From an uncultured Bacteroidales bacterium (GTDB lineage: Bacteria; Bacteroidota; Bacteroidia; Bacteroidales; UBA1715): a DNA stretch of 64,000 nucleotides. The stretch lies in NCBI GenBank assembly GCA_937892155.1, contig CALAUG010000059.1:73495-137494 (forward strand), read 5' to 3'. Positions 10,601 through 16,871 of the stretch are shown here, one piece after another. Each line of letters starts with the position of its first letter. The stretch's first letter is position 1. Made by a program: the position numbers and the translations under genes. The notes under the pieces are model-generated. The model had not been told where the DNA came from, made no database searches, and saw only the letters and a program-made list of their open reading frames with translations.

Positions 10601-11970
10601 TCATATTCGTATGCAACAGCCAATACCTTTGAAGAACTTACAGCAGAACGAAGAGAAATATATCCCAACTTCGTATTGACGTCGTATTCTGATGGTTTCA
10701 ACAATACAGCCTGTTCTATTTTTTCATAATCAGGTCCTTGCTCCATTATGCCGTTCATCGCCGTTGATACAGTATTAATGCTACGGATACCCGACATATT
10801 CTTTATTTTTTTATACAAAGACCCATTTTCTGGTAATTCATATTCTTTCGCACCACCAATACCTGTTCCATAAGAATCACCCAAATCGGTCAATGCCAAA
10901 ATATTACGAGCATCCTCCTTACCACTTGAAGTTTGCGTTACCCAGACTTCAACCTTGCGGATTTCGATGCCACTGTTTATTTCTGGAAGATTTTTCAAAG
11001 ATTCTTCGTAATGTTCACGGAAAAATTGAGACAAGAAGAAGTGCTTATTGTTATCGTATTCGTCGCATTGTATTTCAAAATCTTCTGTTTGTGCCCCACC
11101 CTGCACAGAAATTGAAGACATTTCGCCTTGTTGACGGGAAAACACACCACTTAAAAATAATTTTCCAAACTGCAGATCGGATTTAACACCAAACAAACTG
11201 GAGCTTCCAGTAATTAATGAACTAGACAATGGAAATGACACATTTCCGACCTCAATATTCTTTATGATTTCATCCTCGTCACCTTCGTATTGCAACTTAA
11301 TTTCCTGTTCAAATTCAAACTGCGATTCTGTGTCGTACTTAATTGTCATTGCCACCTTATCGCCAATTGAACCCGTAACACTCATTTGTATTTTGTTGTC
11401 GAAATCAAATTGTAACTGACGTTGTTGTTTTTTTGACAGACGAGGATTGTGATTATTTGTAAATTTCAAACCAAAATTCAATTCCGCAGCACCTTGTGGT
11501 TTAATATCAACCAAATCAGCCAGACGACTATCTGGGCCTAACAAATCAAGTGTCGGTTCATACGAAGACGTGGAACCTATACGTGTTTCACTTGCGCGCG
11601 TACGCCAATAATTACGTGAGCGTTGTTTTCCCGAAAGCTTAAAATAGTCTGATGGTGGTAACGAGAAAGACGGAGTTACTGCATTATCGCCCACCATTTT
11701 CGTAGCTTCATATTCTTCCGACTCTGGATTATAGTCTATCTTATACCCATAATCAGGCGAATCCTGCAAACGAATGCCATCAGAAGCACTATTCGCATCC
11801 TCAAACGAATTACCTGTTTCTTTTGGCAGCGGAGATTTTAATTTACTGGTATCTTCAGGCTGATAAAGAGTTTCTGTCTGTATAAATTGTACAGAATCCA
11901 TTGCCGATGCAAGCATAACGCCAAGCACAGCAAGCACAAAAATTATATATATTCGTTTAACGAACTTCAA
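4699..11970 (-). CDS. sprA: Cell-surface protein SprA (type IX secretion outer-membrane translocon)
   Basis: A 2423-residue outer-membrane protein. SprA is known as the giant beta-barrel channel of the type IX secretion system, also needed for gliding in flavobacteria. The protein has a signal peptide (residues 1-23, ending ASA), a long N-terminal periplasmic region, repeated beta-strand segments with aromatic girdles, and a C-terminal strand ending GGINMRFSLM. Length agrees with the family (about 2300-2500). Its place 21 bp downstream of ruvA is the conserved Bacteroidota context. This implies that the host exports proteins through T9SS, but no cargo protein with a T9SS C-terminal domain was recognised in the window. 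The frame is intact over more than 7 kb. Confidence 0.93.
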   Translation of the reverse strand: MKFVKRIYIIFVLAVLGVMLASAMDSVQFIQTETLYQPEDTSKLKSPLPKETGNSFEDANSASDGIRLQDSPDYGYKIDYNPESEEYEATKMVGDNAVTPSFSLPPSDYFKLSGKQRSRNYWRTRASETRIGSTSSYEPTLDLLGPDSRLADLVDIKPQGAAELNFGLKFTNNHNPRLSKKQQRQLQFDFDNKIQMSVTGSIGDKVAMTIKYDTESQFEFEQEIKLQYEGDEDEIIKNIEVGNVSFPLSSSLITGSSSLFGVKSDLQFGKLFLSGVFSRQQGEMSSISVQGGAQTEDFEIQCDEYDNNKHFFLSQFFREHYEESLKNLPEINSGIEIRKVEVWVTQTSSGKEDARNILALTDLGDSYGTGIGGAKEYELPENGSLYKKIKNMSGIRSINTVSTAMNGIMEQGPDYEKIEQAVLLKPSEYDVNTKLGYISLRSAVSSSKVLAVAYEYEYRGKVYQVGEFTSDGIEHPDVLIVKLLKGTQSNPEYHNWDLMMKNVYSIGAYQISNEDFVLDVLYQDDRTGTPIPYLSEGKLKGESLISVLNLDNLSSDLQPYSDGLFDFVEGYTIKASRGLVYFPVLEPFGSSLEKKIDDSDLASKYVYQELYDSTQSAARQVAEKNKFILKGSYKSSVSSEISLNTTQVKSVKVMCGGLTLQEGSDYTVDYSSGTVSIINAGILESGSTINISYENDPLFSTTTKTYMGARAEYRYSDNISFGGTLIHLSEVPSVQKVGFDDYPICNTIWGVDARYSTESMFLTKLVDKIPLIDTKEMSFVEASAEFAQLLPGQSKYISDAVSIDDFESSEGRIYLKEPTSWRLASTPQGQKSMFPEASLINDLAFNYNKALISWYNINTSFYERSSPVSKAIQAEQFSRTVYQSNLFPNRDLSTYEDIPMTLLNIAYYPSERGQNNYDTKGRAGISSGLDENGYLKNPKSRWGGIMQSLTTTDFEATNVEYIEFWMMDPFVMDEAGTHKGGDFYINIGKISEDVLRDGRKSAENGMVPDRTRLDETVWGNVPNYSIVETGFSSDIDREVQDVGLDGLSNMAEQRFFAQYLKEVKEIVTPEVYETFYADPSHDDFSSYLSNRGEEKDIVWRYKYYNGTDGNSPSGTSQGLSSYKPEMEDLNQDNTLQENEAYYQYHISLRPEDMVVGKNYIEDVITEVVNNDNYQCQATWYQFKIPINADERERIGNISDFRDITTMRMFLRNFEDSVVLRIAELALVYSNWRVYEDALFESGEYDLFSDSKVDISSVNIEENGTRTPVNYLLPPGVDRVIDPTSTTLEELNESSLQMKVVDLEDGNSKAIYKQVNKDLRQFGSLELFIHAEALLEEENSLEDGDLCAFVRIGSDYVDNFYEYEIPLKLTPHIPEGGSRYGASDRLIVWPEENKISLPLSVLTDLKLERNKMINDGVIPDLETYHTYTISHGDNRVSIKGNPNTGNVRTVMLGVRNRKKKSSNPNDDGLKKSGIVWFNELRLTDMNDQSGWATVGSVRTSLADFATVSLAGKISKPGFGSVDQKVFERSTENLYQYDVASSVALHKFFPESWKLVLPFYVDLSEVYITPQYDPTNPDITLSRSLSNLSSERERDSLLNIAREYTQNFSYNFTNVKLARTPKKQHPFNITNFSGTFAYNRYRSHDVDYQEDYKHQYKAAFNYSYNMRPKNYQPFKSNKIKLIKDFNFYLLPASVSFKSEWDRVYKEQQRRNLSAYNFELPKTASKWFYWYRTYSVNYPISKGLKLSYNASNDSRLNEPAGVIDKSDEEVWKEYKREVWNSAKTFGENMEFNQKWNLTWQVPINKISILDWTTLNYKYAGTYNWQMGTETTEEDDVDWGNYITNSGTHTVDGTLNFTKLYSKSKYLAGVQKRMKTTSTANNKTKVQKKKETVKFTKDNFKTNSDNIAIINHKLGTTEVKVTVMDEDGQLVPAETKVLSPKKIQVTCKEEVEHGKITVVGKKDVVSTPFDHVANTLMMFKTATISYTQSEGSYVPGYKYGSQIFGLNKPFSGSMTPKFPYVWGFVPDDLEDYLTTDNWLVDNDNISEKLKYTFSNRLKIQSSLEPIRNMKITLSNERSYSHNYSKYLWGNQEENERNRLTNGNFSITTNTLSSAFNSDKAYEQFKKNRITIAHRLAQQNIGNQYETDIETGFPSLYNEMSQDVLIPAFFSAYTGQSANDVNINTYFVPVFSSFKMFLRSLNWKVTYNGLSKLPFFKKYFKSVNINHAYTSNYSMGSYETFSSGNMYEDDFYIDPIDGSLYLSPEYDVSTVGISERLNPLIGFDSKLKSNFTAKLELRRNRTVTLSFTNTEISEVSNFEYVVGAGYVFEDLKINVKTAGNNHHFENDMTVRFDLSIRDNQTIRRNIAEDITRKISGTKSYAMKAYAEYMLSERITFRLYLEYTMNQPLTNGYRTSTTSGGINMRFSLM

Positions 11971-11991
11971 CCTTCTAACAATTTGGCGGAC

Positions 11992-12573
11992 CTACAATCG
12001 CTTCAGTGCAAGTTTTACAATATCTTCAACTGAATGTTGAACTGCTTCCTGCATAATTGCATCGACAACTTTCTCCGCCGCATTTTTAGGATACCCTAAC
12101 ATAACCAAAGCAGATAACGATTCAATTTTCAAACTATTGCCTTGATTAGCAATTATTTTTGTATCTCCTTCAACAAAATTCACTTTATCTTTTAATTCCA
12201 GTACCAAACGTTGAGCCGTTTTTCCACCAATTCCTTTGATACTTTGTATCGTTGCAACATCAGCAGACATTACGGCAGTAGCCAATTCCGACGGAGTCAT
12301 TTTTGATAAAATAATCCGGGCTGTATTTGCTCCAATACCAGAAACCGACAATAACAAACGAAACATAATCCGTTCGTTCTCGTCGTAAAATCCGTACAAA
12401 TCGAACGTATCCTCGCGAATAATTTCATGCAGCAATAATGTACAATTGGTATTTTCCCGCAAACGTTCGCATGTGTTGACAGATATATTGACAAAAAAAC
12501 CAAGACCCGATGTCGTTACCACGGCATAGGTCGGTGTCAGTTTTTGCACTAATCCAGTTATAGACTCTAACAT
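11992..12573 (-). CDS. ruvA: Holliday junction branch migration protein RuvA
   Basis: A 193-residue DNA-binding subunit of RuvAB, which tetramerises on Holliday junctions and directs the RuvB motor. The N-terminal OB fold (MLESITGLVQKL) is followed by two helix-hairpin-helix motifs (LLSVSGIGANTARIIL and QSIKGIGGKTAQRLVLEL) and a C-terminal domain III that binds RuvB (ALVMLGYPKNAAEKVV). Length is standard. It lies 7 bp after the pdxA-like gene and 21 bp before sprA on the same strand. Confidence 0.97.
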   Translation of the reverse strand: MLESITGLVQKLTPTYAVVTTSGLGFFVNISVNTCERLRENTNCTLLLHEIIREDTFDLYGFYDENERIMFRLLLSVSGIGANTARIILSKMTPSELATAVMSADVATIQSIKGIGGKTAQRLVLELKDKVNFVEGDTKIIANQGNSLKIESLSALVMLGYPKNAAEKVVDAIMQEAVQHSVEDIVKLALKRL

Positions 12574-12580
12574 TGATGTA

Positions 12581-13588
12581 CTATTTCAATTGATTTTTTA
12601 TTAATTCGGCATATTGTTCCTGTTTGACCATAATATCGCCAACAGAAAAAATTGCCTGAGACAACGATGATTCATCGGCACTGTTTTTATCAACAGACGC
12701 ATAGTCAACCGAGACAGCTGGTGAGACACACAATTTAGGCAAACCGACAGTATAAGACAAGGAACCGTCGTACGATAATGCCTTAAACGGTACTGCAATC
12801 TGTTCGCGATACATGCCAACCGTACCATCGTATTTTTTAAACTCACCCTGCGCAAAAAATTGTTCTGCCGAATAAGGACCAACACAAACAAATCCGTTCG
12901 CCTTTGCTTCTTCTATCGCTGGCACAATTGCATTCTTTTCTTCCTCTCCCATTTCGCCATTTAACGCCAAGACAGCAATTCTAGGTTTAGTAACACAAAA
13001 ATCCGCACGTAAAGAATCATTCAGTGCAACGATTTTTTCCAATACCGCATCTTTAGTAATTGACTTAGAAATCTGCGACACCTGAGAACACTTTGACACA
13101 TAACAAGTCTTGAATGATTCGCTTACAAGCAATTCCATCTGCTGTGTTGTTCCAAATTCTTTCGCAAGAAATGAAGTATTATTGTCAAATTCAAAACCTG
13201 CACCACGTATATTATCCTTATTCACAGGCATTGCAACCAAAACATCTATGGCACCACGTTTTAAATCTGCAACAGCGGCCTTCATTGCCACCATTGCCGC
13301 TTTTCCTGCTTCATTAGTTGACATTCCCGCATCAACACGAACATCTTCAGCTATACAGTTAATAATATTTGGACGTTTCGGAGCAGCTTCTTCGGCCGAA
13401 TTTACAAGATTGAAATTGAAATTTTGCAAATCAATTGACTTTCTATGATATGCTGCGGCTTTTGGAGAACCATACACCACTATCGTTTTTCCATCAAATA
13501 TTCTTGGCTCAGACAATACTTTCATAATTATCTCATAATTCGTACTGTTGATATCACCTTGTGTAATTCCTATTTTTATATGTTTCAT
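12581..13588 (-). CDS. PdxA-family protein lacking the metal-binding histidines
   Basis: A homologue of 4-hydroxythreonine-4-phosphate dehydrogenase, the pyridoxal-phosphate pathway enzyme, with the family fold recognisable throughout: GITQGDINSTNYEIIMKVL, VYGSPKAAAYHRKS, MPVNKDNIRGAGFEF, PFKALSYDGSLSYTVGLP. The three His that bind the divalent metal in PdxA are all replaced. GHTE has become NNTS (about residues 136-139), the NPHAG-type loop is NGEMG (210-214), and MYHDQG is MYREQI (259-264). The His in the TGHVP loop is also gone (CSQVS). Metal-dependent catalysis therefore looks unlikely. The frame is intact and the gene heads the ruvA-sprA operon, so it may be a conserved pseudoenzyme. A longer frame opens 30 nt upstream, but the ATG at 13588 gives the normal N-terminus. 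Confidence 0.85.
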   Translation of the reverse strand: MKHIKIGITQGDINSTNYEIIMKVLSEPRIFDGKTIVVYGSPKAAAYHRKSIDLQNFNFNLVNSAEEAAPKRPNIINCIAEDVRVDAGMSTNEAGKAAMVAMKAAVADLKRGAIDVLVAMPVNKDNIRGAGFEFDNNTSFLAKEFGTTQQMELLVSESFKTCYVSKCSQVSQISKSITKDAVLEKIVALNDSLRADFCVTKPRIAVLALNGEMGEEEKNAIVPAIEEAKANGFVCVGPYSAEQFFAQGEFKKYDGTVGMYREQIAVPFKALSYDGSLSYTVGLPKLCVSPAVSVDYASVDKNSADESSLSQAIFSVGDIMVKQEQYAELIKNQLK

Positions 13589-13720
13589 ACTCTGTATTTT
13601 AGCTTTAGTGAACACCATTCACTATTCCTTGCAAAGATAGGAAAATAAAGATTTTTTCAAGAAAATATTTTCAAAATAATGCACAAAAACACAGCACATT
13701 ATGCATAATGGAACAAGCAC

Positions 13721-14671
13721 TTACCTATGCCGTTTTTTATACAATTGGTACGAGTTTACCGTATTGTGACAAATACTATACAAACCGCCAGCAAGAGCTG
13801 TTACAGGATTCATAAAAGTCATTCCCATCCAAATCATAAAGACCGTGCTTTTCTGCCCTAACGCCTGACCGCCACTAATTCTATCATTATACCGCGAGCC
13901 GACCGTTTTACCAAAATAAAACTGAAACAGGCAGCAAAACATTGTCACTACCGACATCCCTACAAAACACCAGGCAGAAACAGAACTATGGACCAAAATA
14001 CGCGTCGTCACCGCCAATGCAAGCGGCAAGGCAATCAGCCACAAATAGAAAGCCAAATCACGGACTTTCAGCAAAACGGCAAGGACATTCGGGAAAAAGA
14101 TTCTCATTCCCCACGCCAGGAAAAATGGGAATACCAACAATGGAAACACCTGCTTGATTATAATGAAAAAAGAATGAAAGAAAGACATTCCTATGTTCGG
14201 ATTTACCAATGGAACTACCAACGGAACCATGATTGAAGTTACTGCATTGGAAATAATTGTGTATGCGACCAATGATAATTTATTTCCGCCAAGTTTGTCA
14301 ACAATAACGACTGCAGCCGTCGCCGTAGGACAAATCATACAACACATTGCACACTCAATGATAATTTGCGAATTAACGTTTGGAAACACTTTGATTATCA
14401 ATGCCAACAATACAAAACTTCCAGCCTGCAATAAAGCCAACCAGACATGCCAACGGCAAACCCGTATTTTTTTAGGATCAATTTTGCAGAAAGACAAAAA
14501 CAGCATAAAAAACAACAAAACAGGTTGAACGATTGACACGAAATCGTTCGCAAAGTCCCGTATCTCATCAGAAAAATGGAGCCAATGGAAGATGAAATAA
14601 GACAACACCCCCAGAATCATCGCCACTGGCAACGACCAATCTTTCAAAAACCTGACAATACGAGGAAACAC
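13721..14671 (-). CDS. BASS-type (bile acid:sodium symporter-like) membrane transporter
   Basis: A 316-residue polytopic inner-membrane protein with about nine hydrophobic segments and little soluble sequence. The central CMICPTATAAVVIVDKLGGN segment and the following VTSIMVPLVVPLVNP resemble the paired crossing helices of the BASS superfamily; I infer this assignment from the pattern and it is less certain than the fact that it is a transporter. It starts 5 bp after the stop of the sodium:solute symporter gene and is probably co-transcribed with it. Substrate cannot be told. Confidence 0.7.
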   Translation of the reverse strand: MFPRIVRFLKDWSLPVAMILGVLSYFIFHWLHFSDEIRDFANDFVSIVQPVLLFFMLFLSFCKIDPKKIRVCRWHVWLALLQAGSFVLLALIIKVFPNVNSQIIIECAMCCMICPTATAAVVIVDKLGGNKLSLVAYTIISNAVTSIMVPLVVPLVNPNIGMSFFHSFFIIIKQVFPLLVFPFFLAWGMRIFFPNVLAVLLKVRDLAFYLWLIALPLALAVTTRILVHSSVSAWCFVGMSVVTMFCCLFQFYFGKTVGSRYNDRISGGQALGQKSTVFMIWMGMTFMNPVTALAGGLYSICHNTVNSYQLYKKRHR

Positions 14672-14676
14672 TGTTG

Positions 14677-16260
14677 TTATTTTGACTGCGTCAATTTACT
14701 AACGACAAATATCGTCAAAGCAGACAACGGAAATGCATAGCAAATAGGGTCAACCAATGCAAAGCCTCCAGAAATCAGCACCGGAGTATCAAACAAAGCA
14801 CTACACAAACCTATAAGATTTGCCTCTTTCATGTGAAAGAATAACATCCCTATTATTGTTACCATAGCACCAACCCACATACTTGCGTACGCACCTTGTT
14901 TCGTAACTTTTTTCCAATACAAAGCACAGAAATACGAAGGCAAGAACGATGACGCACAAATTCCCATGAATATAGACGTTGATAAAGCAATAATCTGGCT
15001 AGCATTCCCCTGGAAATAATAGCAAATCATAAAACTTAGGAAAATTGAAACCAAAACAGCCAAACGAATGACAACCGTTGTACGATTTTTTCTTTCCTTC
15101 TTTTTTCCGCCTATACATGTTCCATAAATATCATACCCAGCAGCGGCTGCCATTGTGTGGAATTGCGCACTCAAAGTTGACATACTGGCAGAAAGAATGC
15201 AAAGCATAAAAATCACAGAAAACCACATCGGCATTGCATGTCCAATAAAATGAGGAATAATTTCGTCTGATTTTATCAAACCTCCATTTTCCGTAACGAC
15301 ATCGGCCGCAACCGTTCCCTGCGTATTCCAGTAAAACAAGTTCGACAAAGCACCAACGTGATAAATGACACCAACCGTGATGAAAATAAACAAACAACCG
15401 ACAAACACACCTCGGTTTAATTGCTTGGTACTATCAACTGTCATAAAACGAATCACAAGCTGTGGTTGTGCCAAACAACCAATTCCAACTCCGAATATCA
15501 GCGAAGTTACCAACGTATACCATTGAGACGAGCCAAACGCCGGCATTGCTGTCCAACCTTGATGACCTTTTTCTGCGAAACGCTCTGGTACTTTATCCGA
15601 CAAATCACTCAATGCCTGATTTGCTTCGGTAAATCCCATACCTAGACCTTTGTAGAACCAAATCAACAAGAAAATCATACAAAGAAACATTATCACCGCT
15701 TGCAAAGCATCGGTGTACATAACACCCTTCATTCCACCAGCAATCACATACGAAGCAATGATGATTGTAAATACCAACAATGCCAAGTCAAAACTGATTC
15801 CAAAAATTTCTTGCATAAAGAACACCCCACCACGCATTACAGCTGCAGCGTACAAAGGCATCCAAATGAAAATCATTGCGGCCACAAACAAACGAATTTT
15901 GTCTGATTTATAACAAGAACCTAAAAATTCAGCAAATGTTGAAGATTTAAATTTTGCACCAATTTGACGGGTTTTTCTACCAAAAAATATGAATGCAATC
16001 ACAACGCCAATAAACATATTCAAAAAGCAGAGCCATTGAATACCCATACCGAATGTTGCTGCAACACCACCAAAACCGACAATGGCCGAAGCCGAAATAA
16101 ATGTCGCGCCATACGACAACGCCATCACTATTGGATTCATCTTACCTCCACCGATAAGAAAATCGCTAGAATCTTTTGTCTTTTTATAGCCGAGATAACC
16201 TAAAAAAGCGACTGTCAAAAAATACACTACGACAACCGCATACATTGCAAAACCTTCCAT
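14677..16260 (-). CDS. Sodium:solute symporter (SSS family)
   Basis: A 527-residue protein of the LeuT-like sodium:solute symporter family with about thirteen membrane helices. Typical features are the N-terminal YAVVVVYFLTVAFLGYLGYK helix, the DFLIGGGKMNPIVMALSYGA loop with its broken first helix, and the IIASYVIAGGMKGVMYTDALQ segment, the family signature. The substrate cannot be assigned; the form is closest to organic-acid/pantothenate-type symporters. Its ATG overlaps the stop of a 53-codon gene (16260-16421) by one base, a tight translational coupling that points to a two-component transporter. Confidence 0.9.
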   Translation of the reverse strand: MEGFAMYAVVVVYFLTVAFLGYLGYKKTKDSSDFLIGGGKMNPIVMALSYGATFISASAIVGFGGVAATFGMGIQWLCFLNMFIGVVIAFIFFGRKTRQIGAKFKSSTFAEFLGSCYKSDKIRLFVAAMIFIWMPLYAAAVMRGGVFFMQEIFGISFDLALLVFTIIIASYVIAGGMKGVMYTDALQAVIMFLCMIFLLIWFYKGLGMGFTEANQALSDLSDKVPERFAEKGHQGWTAMPAFGSSQWYTLVTSLIFGVGIGCLAQPQLVIRFMTVDSTKQLNRGVFVGCLFIFITVGVIYHVGALSNLFYWNTQGTVAADVVTENGGLIKSDEIIPHFIGHAMPMWFSVIFMLCILSASMSTLSAQFHTMAAAAGYDIYGTCIGGKKKERKNRTTVVIRLAVLVSIFLSFMICYYFQGNASQIIALSTSIFMGICASSFLPSYFCALYWKKVTKQGAYASMWVGAMVTIIGMLFFHMKEANLIGLCSALFDTPVLISGGFALVDPICYAFPLSALTIFVVSKLTQSK

Positions 16261-16421
16261 TATTTCTTCTTATTTTTTTTCTTCCATGGCAAACTAGAAA
16301 TTTCGCCGTTTACATCATCTTCTTCATTCCAATATCTAATGCCAAACCATGCTGCGAAAATCACGCACACTACCGACAATACATATACAATCCAAATTTG
16401 AGGATCTGCTATACCGAACAT
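16260..16421 (-). CDS. Symporter small accessory protein
   Basis: A 53-residue membrane protein easily missed because of its size. It opens MFGIADPQIWIVYVLSVVC, runs through one hydrophobic helix (about residues 9-25), then FGIRYWNEEDD, and ends in a basic Lys-rich tail. The short 'M-G-x-x-D-P-x-I-W' start, one transmembrane helix and Y-W-N motif agree with the symporter small accessory proteins encoded just before SSS transporters; I recognise this from the pattern and its position. The TAA stop shares one base with the ATG of the symporter (TAATG), so the two are almost certainly translated together. It starts 6 bp after the ACT-protein stop. Confidence 0.8.
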   Translation of the reverse strand: MFGIADPQIWIVYVLSVVCVIFAAWFGIRYWNEEDDVNGEISSLPWKKKNKKK

Positions 16422-16426
16422 ACTGA

Positions 16427-16852
16427 TTATAAATTAATTAATTCTGCTTCCGAAAGCGTATTCATATTATTTTTACGTGCAACTTCATTCGCTTCCTTCA
16501 TATTGTTGGAACGAAGTACCATGATTGATTTCTGCATAAATGAGAAACAGTACATATACTCTATCGTAATACCTGATTTTGTAAATTTCTCAACCGTATC
16601 CGACAACGCGCCAATTTTCGAATCCATAGAAATCGCCATAACCTCATTCATATTGGCCGAAACCTTATTTGCCATCAATGTTTGATATGCCTTTTGCTGA
16701 TCGGTCGTTATAATTCTCAAAATACCATAATCAGTAGTATCAGCAACCGTTGAAGCTATCACGCGGATATTTTCATCGCGAAGAATGGACAATACTTCAT
16801 TCAATCTTCCGAACTTGTTTTCCAAAAAAATTGATATTTGATTTATAGTCAT
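16427..16852 (-). CDS. Tandem ACT-domain amino-acid-binding protein
   Basis: A 141-residue protein made of two ACT-like units. The first starts TINQISIFLENKFGRLNEVL (beta-alpha-beta with the ligand-contact Gly-Arg-Leu), and the second around residue 70 starts VMAISMDSKIGALSDTVEKF. ACT domains bind amino acids or similar small ligands and dimerise; stand-alone pairs like this are common in Bacteroidota but their ligand is unknown. It sits between valS (19 bp upstream) and the symporter pair, so an amino-acid-responsive role is plausible but only inferred. Confidence 0.82.
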   Translation of the reverse strand: MTINQISIFLENKFGRLNEVLSILRDENIRVIASTVADTTDYGILRIITTDQQKAYQTLMANKVSANMNEVMAISMDSKIGALSDTVEKFTKSGITIEYMYCFSFMQKSIMVLRSNNMKEANEVARKNNMNTLSEAELINL

Positions 16853-16871
16853 AGTTATAATTTTATAGTTA

